DNA of 20,606 nucleotides from an uncultured Ruminococcus sp. (GCA_937894495.1 CALCRR010000229.1:1-20606); one strand, 5' to 3'. Counted from the first letter of the stretch, positions 1 through 8,169 are shown. A program made the numbers and translations. The notes: generated by a model from the sequence alone, not told the origin.

Positions 1-13
1 GCTCTTCCGATCT
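1..13 (+). other. Illumina adapter remnant
   Basis: The first 13 bases, GCTCTTCCGATCT, are identical to the shared 3' end of the Illumina read-1 and read-2 adapters. This is library-construction sequence left at the contig tip, not biology. It makes the in-frame TAA at 13-15 (adapter T plus the first two insert bases) meaningless as a gene boundary. Confidence 0.95.
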
Positions 14-15
14 AA

Positions 16-2457
16 TATATATGCAATATTGTGTCATGTAATTATATTTTCGGAAATATTCTGAATAATTGTTTTGGTAAAATTCCAGAAAATTTTTATT
101 CAGATAATAATGATAATATATATAGAAAATGTTATGATACATGTAAAACATGTAATCAAACGGGAAATGAAATAAATAATAATTGTAATATTTGTATTAA
201 TAATTATACTTTTATTCATGAATCTTTTATTCCTAAACATAATTGTTATTTAAACTGTAGTTACTTTTATTATTTTGATGAAAACGGTAAATATAATTGT
301 ACTGAATCGGATTTATGTCCATTACAATATAATAAAAAAATAATTGAAAAGAAAAAATGTATTGATGAATGTATAAATGATGATTTGTATATATATGAAT
401 ATAAATATATTTGCTTGAAGGAATGTCCATTAGCGCTTAAACTATATGAAGATGAAAAAAAATGTTTAAATGAATGTTATCCATATCAATTTGAATATAA
501 TAATTCTTGTTATAATGATTGCCCAAATAATACTTATAGGATTTTTCAAAATAGAAATATTTGTGCAAATATAATTCCAGAAAATTATTATTTTGATAAT
601 AATGATAATATATACAAAGAATGTTATAATACATGCAAAAAATGTAATCAATCAGGAAATGAAACAAATAATAATTGTAATGAATGTAAGGAGAATTATA
701 AATTTCTTAATGATTCTTCTGCTAAACAAAATAATTGTTATAAGAATTGTGAATTCAATTATTTTTTTAATGAAAATAGTCAATATAATTGTACTGAATC
801 TAATTTATGTCCATCACAATTTAGTAAATTAATAACTCAATGGAAAAAATGTATTGATGTTTGCAAAAATGAAGATAAAGGATATATATATGTATATAAT
901 AATAATTGTTTGAAAAAATGTCCTGAAAATATGAAAATATATGAAGAAGAAAAGGAATGTTTAAATGAATGCTATTCTTATCAATTTGAATATAATAATT
1001 ATTGTTATAATGATTGTCCTAAAGATAAATATAAACTTTTTCGTAATAGAAATAATTGTGATGAATGTATACCAAATTATAAATTTCTTAATGATAGGAA
1101 TTCAAAACTAAAAAACTGTTATCAAAATTGTAATTTATATTATTTTTTTGATGAAGCTAAGCAATATTTTTGTACCTTTTCTTGCCCTATTAAATATGAA
1201 AAATTAATAGAATCAAAAGGAAAATGTGTTGATGATTGTAAGAATGATGAAGAATATATATATGAATTTAATAATTATTGCTTCAAAGAATGCCCTGAAA
1301 ACACTAAAATTTATTTAGAAGAAAAGCAATGTTTAGAGAATTGTAAGTCAAATCAAATTGAATATAAAATGAGATGCTATAATGAATTGCCTAATGATAC
1401 TTATAATCTTTTTGAAAATGGAAATATAGTGATGAACAATGGTACAAATTTTGAAGATATTCTAAATAATATTATTCTTTCAGCATATACAGCAGAAGAA
1501 GGTAAAAGTCTAGTTATTCAAAGACCAGATGAAGTTGTTTATCATGTTACTAATTCAAAAAATGAATTAAAATTATTAAAAAACTTGTCAAATAATATTA
1601 ATAATATATCCATTATTGATTTAGGTGATTGTGAAGCTATATTAAGAAAAGAATATCATATCAATGAAAATGATTCTTTAATTTTTATCAAAAATGAATA
1701 TAAATCAACAAAGGTTTCAGAAAAAAAAGTTGAATTTGAAGTATATGAACCTTATAATAAGACCAAATTAAATTTATCTATTTGTGATGAAACTTCAATT
1801 AATTTATATATCCCCATGGAATTAAGTGAAATAAATAAACAAATATATGAACAAATGAAAGAATCAGGATATGATATGTTTAATCTTGATGGTCCATTCT
1901 ATCAAGATGTTTGCACACCTTTTGATTCTCCTAATGGTACTGATATTTTACTTTCTGATAGAATAGATTATATATATAACAATGATGATACAGCATGCCA
2001 ATCGAATTGCGAATTTTCTCATTATTCAATAGAATCAAAATATATAAATTGCTCCTGCTCTACTAAGAAAGATTCTAATGATGGAAATAAAAAAACTGAT
2101 AAATTTACAGCTAAAAAAATATATGAAAGTTTTTATGATATTTTAAAGTATTCAAATTATGATATAATAAAATGTTTTAATATAATCGCTGATTTAAAAA
2201 TTATCACTATAAATATTGGGAGTCTTATTGTAATTTCATACTTCTTTTGTTATTTAATATGTTTATTTATTTTTATATTCAGAGGAATCATTCCTTTAAA
2301 AATAAAGCTAAGATTTGAACTAAACAAAACAAAGGTAATCAATAATTTAGATTTTAAACTGAATATAAAAAATTTATTAAATCCACCTATTAAAAAAAAT
2401 AAAATTCATAAATTAGTGCTTAGAGAAGACGTTGAAAGAAAAAATCAAGTGATATAA
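16..2457 (+). CDS. Eukaryote-like Cys-rich repeat surface membrane protein (5' partial)
   Basis: I do not recognise a named gene. The frame encodes more than 800 residues rich in Asn, Tyr, Lys and Cys, with strongly AT-biased codons unlike everything after 2457. The first ~470 residues hold about 2.7 tandem Cys-rich repeats of ~164 aa. A non-repeat ectodomain of ~240 residues follows, with further Cys and many N-x-S/T sequons. One hydrophobic helix lies at about residues 723-750 (counted from the GTG at 31), then a short basic tail. This is the layout of a type I surface protein of an anaerobic protist or gut fungus. The GTG at 31 is not a credible start: the frame stays open back to the adapter, and residues just before the first full repeat resemble the end of a further unit. 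The gene is therefore cut at its 5' end. The TAA at 2455-2457 lies on the chimeric junction, so the C-terminus may also be artificial. No introns are evident. The host lineage is inferred. Confidence 0.75.
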   Translation, partial: YICNIVSCNYIFGNILNNCFGKIPENFYSDNNDNIYRKCYDTCKTCNQTGNEINNNCNICINNYTFIHESFIPKHNCYLNCSYFYYFDENGKYNCTESDLCPLQYNKKIIEKKKCIDECINDDLYIYEYKYICLKECPLALKLYEDEKKCLNECYPYQFEYNNSCYNDCPNNTYRIFQNRNICANIIPENYYFDNNDNIYKECYNTCKKCNQSGNETNNNCNECKENYKFLNDSSAKQNNCYKNCEFNYFFNENSQYNCTESNLCPSQFSKLITQWKKCIDVCKNEDKGYIYVYNNNCLKKCPENMKIYEEEKECLNECYSYQFEYNNYCYNDCPKDKYKLFRNRNNCDECIPNYKFLNDRNSKLKNCYQNCNLYYFFDEAKQYFCTFSCPIKYEKLIESKGKCVDDCKNDEEYIYEFNNYCFKECPENTKIYLEEKQCLENCKSNQIEYKMRCYNELPNDTYNLFENGNIVMNNGTNFEDILNNIILSAYTAEEGKSLVIQRPDEVVYHVTNSKNELKLLKNLSNNINNISIIDLGDCEAILRKEYHINENDSLIFIKNEYKSTKVSEKKVEFEVYEPYNKTKLNLSICDETSINLYIPMELSEINKQIYEQMKESGYDMFNLDGPFYQDVCTPFDSPNGTDILLSDRIDYIYNNDDTACQSNCEFSHYSIESKYINCSCSTKKDSNDGNKKTDKFTAKKIYESFYDILKYSNYDIIKCFNIIADLKIITINIGSLIVISYFFCYLICLFIFIFRGIIPLKIKLRFELNKTKVINNLDFKLNIKNLLNPPIKKNKIHKLVLREDVERKNQVI
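82..573 (+). repeat. Cys-rich repeat unit 1 (164 codons)
   Basis: The unit runs from an IPENF motif to just before the IIPENY motif. Landmarks in order are DNNDNIY, CxxTCKxCNQxGNE, NNNCN, YNCTES-LCP, KKCIDxC, LKxCP, LNECYxYQFEYNN and CYNDCP. The 492-nt spacing to the same motif in unit 2 gives a 164-residue period without frame change. Confidence 0.85.
574..1062 (+). repeat. Cys-rich repeat unit 2 (~163 codons)
   Basis: This is colinear with unit 1 and shows the same landmarks: IPENYYFDNNDNIY, CYNTCKKCNQSGNETNN, YNCTESNLCP, KKCIDVC, LKKCPENMKIYEEEKECLNEC and CYNDCP. DNA similarity is visible as well as protein similarity, so the duplication is probably fairly recent. Confidence 0.85.
1063..1437 (+). 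repeat. Cys-rich repeat unit 3, lacking its first third
   Basis: The frame enters directly at the ECxxNYKFLND part of the unit, which in unit 2 starts near 679. It then runs through FSCP, GKCVDDC, FKECPENTKIYLEEKQCLENC and a decayed CYNELP. The CxxTCKxCNQ section is missing, as if removed by unequal recombination between units. Several cysteines near the end are lost. Confidence 0.75.
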
Positions 2458-2462
2458 AAGAC
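2455..2462. other. Chimeric junction (eukaryote-like to bacterial DNA)
   Basis: Within a few bases the sequence passes from AT-rich codons ending at a TAA (2455-2457) to bacterial codons (AAG CCG CTG CTG TAT TCG CTG GTG). The bacterial frame is already coding at the junction: bases 2460-2483 read naturally into the membrane protein that follows. No repeat, att site or inverted repeat marks the boundary. A library or amplification chimera, or a misassembly, is the simplest explanation. Confidence 0.85.
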
Positions 2463-2897
2463 AAGCCGCTGCTGTATTCGCTGGTGATAACGGCAGTATG
2501 GGCTGCGGCGGCAAACCTTTTGCTGCTGGTGGTGGATAAGCTGTGGGTGAGCATTTTTTCGCTCATGCTATGCTTCGGGTTCATCTACCCCGTGGGGTCG
2601 ATGGTGCTGTTTTTCAGGCTGGCTAAAAGGCACGGGCTGCTGTGGTATTTTTATGTTTTAATAATGGGGCTGACTGTGACCGAGTATATTCTGGTGGAGC
2701 CCTACAGCATAATAATCCCCAATATGATAGTTATGACGGCGCTGTGTTTAGTTTTCGGCTGCGGCATCGGCAGCTGCTTTACCGATAAGGGTATAGTCAA
2801 AGCCGAGCGAGAGCAGCGGCGTTTAAAAAGGCTGGGTGAGGATAAGCCCTATCAGAGCATTATCGACAGCGGCAGTAACGGCAAAAAGAAAAAATGA
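2460..2897 (+). CDS. Membrane protein of unknown function, 5' truncated
   Basis: About 145 residues are visible. The GTG at 2484 is the first start-like codon, but the frame is open and protein-like back to the junction (DKPLLYSLV...) and no Shine-Dalgarno precedes the GTG, so the true N-terminus is missing. Four hydrophobic helices can be seen: one just after the junction (LVITAVWAAAANLLLLVV), then SLMLCFGFIYPVGSMVLF, WYFYVLIMGLTVTEYIL and PNMIVMTALCLVFGCGIG. A charged cytoplasmic tail ends in GKKKK. The stop is 19 nt before the argC ATG, so the gene is probably the upstream member of the arginine operon, and the operon promoter is lost with the missing DNA. I do not recognise the family. 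Confidence 0.7.
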   Translation, partial: DKPLLYSLVITAVWAAAANLLLLVVDKLWVSIFSLMLCFGFIYPVGSMVLFFRLAKRHGLLWYFYVLIMGLTVTEYILVEPYSIIIPNMIVMTALCLVFGCGIGSCFTDKGIVKAEREQRRLKRLGEDKPYQSIIDSGSNGKKKK

Positions 2898-2916
2898 TTT
2901 TGAAGGTGTAAGTAAA

Positions 2917-3870
2917 ATGAGTAAGAAATTCAAGGTATTTATTGACGGCAAGGCTGGCACTACAGGACTTAAAATATACGAAAGGCTGGGCAGCCGTGAG
3001 GATATCGAGATAATGCTTATCGACGAGGACAAGCGCAAGGATATAAATGAGAGGGCAAGGCTGATAAATTCGGCTGACATAGTATTTCTCTGCCTGCCTG
3101 ACGATGCGGCGAGAGAGGCTGTGAGCCTTTGCACCAATGACGATGTGAGGATAATAGACGCATCTACCGCCCACAGAACTTCCCCCGACTGGGATTACGG
3201 CTTTCCCGAGCTTTCGGAAAGGCACAGGGAGAACATCAGAAATTCTAAGAGAGTGGCAAACCCGGGCTGCTACGCCAGCGGCTTTATCTCGCTGGTATAT
3301 CCCCTTGTTAAAGCAGGGGTGCTGCCTGAGGACTACCCCCTGACCTGCCATGCGGTGTCGGGCTACAGCGGCGGCGGCAACAAGATGATAGCTGCCATTG
3401 AGGGTGAGGGCAAGACCTTTGAGATGAACTCGCCAAGGCAGTATGCCCTGCCCCAGAAGCATAAGCACCTGCCTGAGATGCAGGCGGTATGCGGTCTGAA
3501 ATATGCCCCCATGTTCAACCCCATTGTTGATGATTATTACAGCGGCATGGTGGTGTCTGTTCCGCTGGTAAGCAGGTGTCTTGCCAAAAAATATACACCT
3601 GCGGATATCCATGAGATACTTTCAGCCCACTATGCAGGCTCACACTTTGTTAAGGTGATGGAGCTTGGCGGCAGCGAGACCTTGCCCGACGGCTTTTTAG
3701 CTGCCAACACCCTTGCTGATACCAACAATATGCAGATATTTGTTTTCGGCAATGAGGAGCAGATACTGATGTGCTCAAGATTTGACAACCTGGGCAAGGG
3801 CGCCAGCGGTGCAGCGGTGCAGTGTATGAATATCATGCTGGGTATCGACGAAGCCTGCGGACTGGAATAG
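2917..3870 (+). CDS. argC: N-acetyl-gamma-glutamyl-phosphate reductase, short (uncommon) form
   Basis: This enzyme performs the NADPH-dependent reduction of N-acetylglutamyl phosphate to N-acetylglutamate semialdehyde, the third step of cytosolic arginine synthesis. The 317-aa product begins KFKVFIDGKAGTTGLKIYERL, a nucleotide-binding N-terminus characteristic of the shorter ArgC type rather than the ~345-aa type. The catalytic Cys sits in NPGCYASGF, and a conserved HAVSGYSGGG follows. The reading frame is open upstream to 2836, but the ATG at 2917 is preferred. It has a Shine-Dalgarno (AAGGTG, 2903-2908) and begins the family N-terminus, and the upstream extension overlaps the preceding gene and looks like non-protein. 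argC heads the enzyme genes of the cluster, as is usual in argCJBD operons, and the next gene follows after 22 nt. Confidence 0.95.
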   Translation: MSKKFKVFIDGKAGTTGLKIYERLGSREDIEIMLIDEDKRKDINERARLINSADIVFLCLPDDAAREAVSLCTNDDVRIIDASTAHRTSPDWDYGFPELSERHRENIRNSKRVANPGCYASGFISLVYPLVKAGVLPEDYPLTCHAVSGYSGGGNKMIAAIEGEGKTFEMNSPRQYALPQKHKHLPEMQAVCGLKYAPMFNPIVDDYYSGMVVSVPLVSRCLAKKYTPADIHEILSAHYAGSHFVKVMELGGSETLPDGFLAANTLADTNNMQIFVFGNEEQILMCSRFDNLGKGASGAAVQCMNIMLGIDEACGLE

Positions 3871-3892
3871 AAAACAGAGGTAAAAAGGGAAT

Positions 3893-5227
3893 ATGAGATC
3901 AAAAATTACGGCTGCGGCTGCCGTTTTATCCGCAATTGTGTTGACTGCCTGCGGTAACATCGGCAGACCCGACCCGACGACGATAACCAGAATAAATGAC
4001 GACAAGGGCGCAAAAAGCTACGGCAATGAGACCGACAAAGAGCCCACAAAGGAGCAGGATAAAAAGGCTGTGACGACTACGGCTGCCGCGGAAGAAAAGC
4101 AGCCCGAGGAAGCTAAAAAAGAAGGACCTGCAAAGCCGTCTGAGGACACACAGGCTGCCGCAGCTGAGCAGCAGCGCATAGATACACTGGTGAAAAAAAC
4201 TATGGGCAGCATGACCACCGAGCAGAAGGTGGGGCAGCTGTTTATAATAAGGGCTGACGCGCTGGAGACCGATTTTTCAAACGTGATCGTAAATGACGAC
4301 AACACCTACGGCGTTACCCTGACCGATGAACAGATGACCTATAATCTGGGCATTTATCAGGTGGGGGGCATAACCGTATCGGGCAAGAATATTGTTGACG
4401 ATGAACAGCTCAAAACCCTTATAAGCGACCTGCAGGCTGCCAGCGAGATACCCCTTTTTGTGGCTGCCAATGAGGAGGGCGGCGAAAACTCGGTACTGGC
4501 AGGCAGTTCACTTACGGGCATAAAGAGCTTTGAGAGCATAGCTGCCATTAAGGACGAAGAAAGCGCAAAGGCACTGGGCAGCGATATCGGCACATATCTT
4601 TCGGGCTACGGCATTAATGTTGACCTTGCCCCCTGCGCAGATGTGGGCAGCGAGGGGTATATGATATCATCTGACCCCAACACTGCGGCAGACCTTGTGG
4701 GGGCGGAGCTTGAGGGCTTCAGCAGCAGCGGAGTTATCACGGTGATGAAGCACTTCCCCGGGGGCAGCGCTGAGGCTGATGATGAAAACGGCGTGCTCGA
4801 CACAAACAGCATGACCTGGGCGCAGCTGCTTGAAAGCAGTGTGGTGCCCTACAAGGTAAATCTCGAAAAGACAGATATGATAATGGCAGGTCACATACTC
4901 TGCCCCAAGGTGACGGACGACGGGCTGCCTGCTTCAATGTCGGCGCAGCTGCTCACCGATAAGCTGAGGAACGAGCTGGGCTATGAGGGCGTGATAATCA
5001 CCGATAACATGGGCTCGGCGGACATAACCACCAACTATTTTCTCGACGAGAGCGTTGTGGACGCAATTGAGGCAGGGGCTGATATGATACTCACCCCATA
5101 CGATCTGGCAAAATCGTATAACGCTGTGCTGGCTGCGGTGGAAAGCGGCGATATAAGTGCGCAGCGGCTGGACGAGAGCGTTGAGAGGATAATACGGCTG
5201 AAAGCAGAAAAGGGGCTTATCAGATAG
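3893..5227 (+). CDS. Glycoside hydrolase family 3-like lipoprotein with altered catalytic motif
   Basis: The 444-aa product starts with a lipoprotein signal peptide: a short basic start, a hydrophobic core and lipobox L17-T-A-C20. A low-complexity Ala/Glu/Lys linker follows to about residue 95, then a GH3 N-terminal (NagZ-like) barrel. Recognisable blocks are NEEGG (193-197), GINVDLAPCADVGS, KHFPGG (286-291), MIMAGHI and VIITDNMGSADI, with D371 at the nucleophile position. The protein is probably anchored on the outer face of the membrane. Two blocks are diverged. The usual D-x-EGGR has N193 and no Arg after EGG, and the loop after KHFPG, which in NagZ carries an Asp-His acid/base pair (PGHGDT...DSH), reads GGSAEADDENG with no His. 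Hydrolysis may be weak, altered or absent. It sits between argC and argJ with 22- and 33-nt gaps, so it is probably cotranscribed with them. The ATG at 3893 begins the signal peptide directly. Confidence 0.85.
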   Translation: MRSKITAAAAVLSAIVLTACGNIGRPDPTTITRINDDKGAKSYGNETDKEPTKEQDKKAVTTTAAAEEKQPEEAKKEGPAKPSEDTQAAAAEQQRIDTLVKKTMGSMTTEQKVGQLFIIRADALETDFSNVIVNDDNTYGVTLTDEQMTYNLGIYQVGGITVSGKNIVDDEQLKTLISDLQAASEIPLFVAANEEGGENSVLAGSSLTGIKSFESIAAIKDEESAKALGSDIGTYLSGYGINVDLAPCADVGSEGYMISSDPNTAADLVGAELEGFSSSGVITVMKHFPGGSAEADDENGVLDTNSMTWAQLLESSVVPYKVNLEKTDMIMAGHILCPKVTDDGLPASMSAQLLTDKLRNELGYEGVIITDNMGSADITTNYFLDESVVDAIEAGADMILTPYDLAKSYNAVLAAVESGDISAQRLDESVERIIRLKAEKGLIR

Positions 5228-5260
5228 GTGATAAAGCCGCAAAACATAAGGAGAAGTAAT

Positions 5261-6559
5261 ATGAAGCAGATAAACAAAGTTAAGTATGAGGGATATAACT
5301 ACATTGATGGCGGCGTATGCGCTGCCAAGGGGTTTAAGGCTAACGGGCTTTACTGCGGTATAAAAAAGGCTATGGACGCACTTGAAGCTCCCGACGGCAA
5401 TGAGAGCCCCCTTTCAAACGATAAGCCTGATCTTTGCCTGGTGGCTGCCGATGTGCTTTGCAATGCGGCGGCGGTGTTCACACAGAACAAGGTCAAGGGC
5501 GCACCTGTTACACTTTCACAAAAGCACCTTAAAGCCACAGGCGGCAGAGCACGGGGCATGATCTTAAACTCAAAAAATGCCAACACCTGCAATGCCGACG
5601 GCGAGCAGAAGACTTTGAGAATGTGTGAGCTTGCCGCAAACAAGCTGGGAGTCAAGACCGAGGAGATACTTATCGCCCAGACGGGTGTTATCGGGCAGAT
5701 AATGCCTATTGAGCCTGTTGAGAACGCCATTGACCAGCTTTATGAGGGGCTGACCTATGACGGCAACGAAAAGGCAGCCATTGCCATAATGACCACCGAT
5801 ACGGTGAAAAAAGAGGTGGCTGTGGAGTTCGAGCTGGGCGGCAAGGTCTGCCGCATAGGCGGCATGGGCAAGGGCAGCGGAATGATACACCCCAACATGG
5901 CGACCACCCTGAACGTTATAACCACCGACTGTGCAGTGAGCACCGCAATGCTGCAAAAGGCGCTTGATGAGGTGGTGAAGATAACCTACAACTGCCTGTC
6001 GGTAGACGGCGACCAGTCTACCAACGACACCTGTGCTCTGTTATCAAGCGGTCTGGCAGGAAACAGCGAGATAACCGCCGAGGGCAGCGACTTTGATATA
6101 TTCAAGCAGGCGCTTTACATCATAATGAGCAACATCACAAAAATGCTTGCCAAGGACGGCGAGGGCGCCACAAAGCTGCTGGAGTGCAATGTCAGCGGAG
6201 CTAAAAATACGGACGAAGCTATAATCATAGCTAAAAGCGTTATCTGCTCTCCCCTCTTCAAGTGCGCCATGTTCGGTGCTGACGCCAACTGGGGCAGGAT
6301 ACTGTGTGCGGTGGGCTATGCCGAGGCTGATTTTGATATCAATGAGGTGGACGTTAAGCTTGCTTCAAAGGCAGGCGAGATACACGTCTGCGAAAAGGGC
6401 GCAGGCATACCATTCTCGGAGGAGCAAGCAAAGAAGATACTGCTGGAGGACGAGATATTTATAAAAGTCTCCGTTGGCAGCGGCGAGGGCAAAGCCACAG
6501 CCTGGGGCTGCGACCTGACATATGATTATGTAAAGATAAACGGCGATTACAGAAGCTGA
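5261..6559 (+). CDS. argJ: Bifunctional glutamate N-acetyltransferase / ornithine acetyltransferase
   Basis: ArgJ moves the acetyl group from N-acetylornithine to glutamate, regenerating N-acetylglutamate and releasing ornithine. Bifunctional forms can also use acetyl-CoA to prime the cycle. The 432-aa protein shows the autoprocessing site KGSGMIHPNMATTL. Cleavage is expected between A214 and T215, making T215 the N-terminal nucleophile of the beta chain. The family usually reads ATML here; this protein has ATTL. The LNSKNAN and TNDT blocks are also typical. The ATG at 5261 is chosen over an in-frame GTG at 5228 because AAGGAG lies at 5248-5253. The GTG directly abuts the preceding stop and adds non-conserved residues. 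Presence of argJ and absence of argA or argE in the cluster point to the cyclic pathway. No second gene for acetylornithine deacetylation is needed. Confidence 0.96.
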   Translation: MKQINKVKYEGYNYIDGGVCAAKGFKANGLYCGIKKAMDALEAPDGNESPLSNDKPDLCLVAADVLCNAAAVFTQNKVKGAPVTLSQKHLKATGGRARGMILNSKNANTCNADGEQKTLRMCELAANKLGVKTEEILIAQTGVIGQIMPIEPVENAIDQLYEGLTYDGNEKAAIAIMTTDTVKKEVAVEFELGGKVCRIGGMGKGSGMIHPNMATTLNVITTDCAVSTAMLQKALDEVVKITYNCLSVDGDQSTNDTCALLSSGLAGNSEITAEGSDFDIFKQALYIIMSNITKMLAKDGEGATKLLECNVSGAKNTDEAIIIAKSVICSPLFKCAMFGADANWGRILCAVGYAEADFDINEVDVKLASKAGEIHVCEKGAGIPFSEEQAKKILLEDEIFIKVSVGSGEGKATAWGCDLTYDYVKINGDYRS

Positions 6560-6589
6560 TAAACATAAAAAGTAAAAGGAAGATGTAAA

Positions 6590-7447
6590 ATGGAAATATC
6601 TAACAATGTGAGAAGCCAGATACTCAGCGACGCTCTGCCTTATATCCAGAAATACCACAACAAGGTGGTGGTGGTAAAGTACGGCGGAAATGCCATGACC
6701 AACAACGAGCTTAAAGAAGCTGTCATGAGCGACATCGTGCTGCTGAGCGAGGTGGGCATTAAGGTTGTGCTGGTACACGGCGGCGGTCCTGAGATAAACG
6801 CTATGCTAAAACGTGTGGGTATCGAAAGCAGGTTTATTAACGGGCTGAGATACACCGACAGGGAGACTATGGACATTGTTAAAATGGTGCTGTGCGGCAA
6901 GCTCAATAAAGAGCTGGTATCTGCACTGCAGCTTCACGGCGGCTGTGCGCTGGGTCTCTGCGGCTGCGACGGCAAGATGATAAGAGCCGAAAAAATGGGC
7001 GGCGATGTTGACTACGGCTATGTGGGCGAGATAACCAAGATAACCACAAAGCCCATAATAGACGCCATAAATAACGGCTATGTGCCCATAATCTCAACAG
7101 TGGGCGTGGGCGATGACGGGCAGGCATATAATATAAATGCCGACACCGCGGCTTCAAGGATAGCTTCCTGTTTAAGAGCCGAAAAGCTCATACTTATGAC
7201 CGACATCGTGGGACTTTTAAAGGATAAGGAGGACGACAGCACCCTGATACCCCAGGTGAATGTCAGCGAGGTTCCCTTCCTCAAAAAGTCGGGAATAATC
7301 AGCGGCGGCATGATACCAAAGATAGACTGCTGCGTTGAAGCGGTGAGAAGAGGTGTTAAGAGAACATCTATCATCGACGGCAGAGTGCCCCACTCGATAC
7401 TTATCGAGCTTCTGACCAATGAAGGTATAGGCACACAGTTCAACTGA
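6590..7447 (+). CDS. argB: Acetylglutamate kinase
   Basis: This enzyme phosphorylates N-acetylglutamate with ATP, the second step and usual control point of the pathway. The 285-aa protein has the amino-acid-kinase motifs: KYGGNAM, VHGGGPEIN, GLRYTDRETMDIV, NADTAAS, LMTDIVGLL, SGGMIPKI and the terminal NEGIGT. About 20 residues precede the KYGG strand (ALPYIQKYHNKVVVVKYGG). That N-terminal helix is the element which in hexameric NAGKs carries arginine feedback inhibition, and the E. coli enzyme lacks it. Arginine sensitivity is thus likely, and it fits an ArgJ cycle, but this is inferred. The ATG at 6590 follows AAAGGAAG at 6575-6582. The gene lies 30 nt after argJ, in the same orientation. 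Confidence 0.96.
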   Translation: MEISNNVRSQILSDALPYIQKYHNKVVVVKYGGNAMTNNELKEAVMSDIVLLSEVGIKVVLVHGGGPEINAMLKRVGIESRFINGLRYTDRETMDIVKMVLCGKLNKELVSALQLHGGCALGLCGCDGKMIRAEKMGGDVDYGYVGEITKITTKPIIDAINNGYVPIISTVGVGDDGQAYNINADTAASRIASCLRAEKLILMTDIVGLLKDKEDDSTLIPQVNVSEVPFLKKSGIISGGMIPKIDCCVEAVRRGVKRTSIIDGRVPHSILIELLTNEGIGTQFN

Positions 7448-7464
7448 TCTGTAAGGAGCATCAC

Positions 7465-8169
7465 ATGAACTTTTATTTTGAAAACAACACCGTGAACGAC
7501 CCCTCGGTTAACAAAAACCCCGCTTTTGACAGTGCTGAGGACCACATTAACCACAAGCTGCTCACAAGCTCATACAATTACGGCTACCGCAGATATGACG
7601 GCGACAGGTTCAGGGAGGATATCGAAAACATGAAGTCTGACTTTAACCTCGACCCTGAGCGTATCGAAGCGGTGCTCAACACCAAGGCTGAGGATATCGA
7701 GACAGTGCAGAGCATGAAGAACCTAAGGCGGACCATTGCCGCTGTAGTTGGCGTGGTGTTTCTGCTGCTGGCGGCGTTTTATCTGTTTATTCTGCATACT
7801 CCCCGAACAGGCTATTATGCCAGACGGGGCGAGAACGCTTTGCTCATGCTGGCGTTTATGGGGGGCTTTATCCTTGGGGAAGTCATCGGCGAGCCCATAG
7901 CCAAGGCGGTGTATGCCAACAAGATGCCCGACTCGGCAGTGCTTTTGCATAACAAATACCGCTTTTCGGACGACTGCGTGGTGCTCACCAACGAGAGGAA
8001 AACGCTGATGATGAAATATTCGGAGATATCGGTATTTGATAAATATGACTATTACGAGATAATGTACGGCTCAGACAAATACAGGCTGGATAAGACAGGC
8101 TTTAGCTGCACCACCGAGTATTTTGAGCAGTTTATCGAAAGCAAGGGTCATCAGATAAGAAAGGTCTAG
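7465..8169 (+). CDS. Two-TM membrane protein, YcxB-like C-terminal domain
   Basis: The 234-aa product has a soluble, polar N-terminal stretch of about 88 residues. Two membrane helices follow at about 90-111 (AAVVGVVFLLLAAFYLFIL) and 124-148 (LLMLAFMGGFILGEVIGEPI). The C-terminal ~75 residues (VVLTNERKTLMMKYSEIS...YYEIMYGSDKYRLDKTGF...EYFEQFIES) resemble the YcxB-like beta-rich domain found after two TM helices in many Firmicute proteins. That match rests on pattern memory and is tentative. The ATG at 7465 has AAGGAG at 7453-7458. It lies 17 nt after argB and 9 nt before the next small gene, so it is transcribed within the arginine cluster. No link to arginine chemistry can be read from the sequence. 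Confidence 0.75.
   Translation: MNFYFENNTVNDPSVNKNPAFDSAEDHINHKLLTSSYNYGYRRYDGDRFREDIENMKSDFNLDPERIEAVLNTKAEDIETVQSMKNLRRTIAAVVGVVFLLLAAFYLFILHTPRTGYYARRGENALLMLAFMGGFILGEVIGEPIAKAVYANKMPDSAVLLHNKYRFSDDCVVLTNERKTLMMKYSEISVFDKYDYYEIMYGSDKYRLDKTGFSCTTEYFEQFIESKGHQIRKV

Noticed and set aside
31..33. GTG as start codon of the AT-rich 808-codon frame
   Set aside because: The frame is open back to the adapter and the protein has eukaryote features. There is no Shine-Dalgarno, so the GTG is an internal Val codon of a 5'-cut gene.
31..2457. Horizontal transfer of a eukaryotic gene into the bacterium
   Set aside because: Adapter at one end, no amelioration of composition, and a join inside a bacterial reading frame all favour an artefact.
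2836..2916. Longer ArgC start at 2836
   Set aside because: The extension lies in the preceding gene's coding region, lacks family similarity, and a Shine-Dalgarno marks the ATG at 2917.
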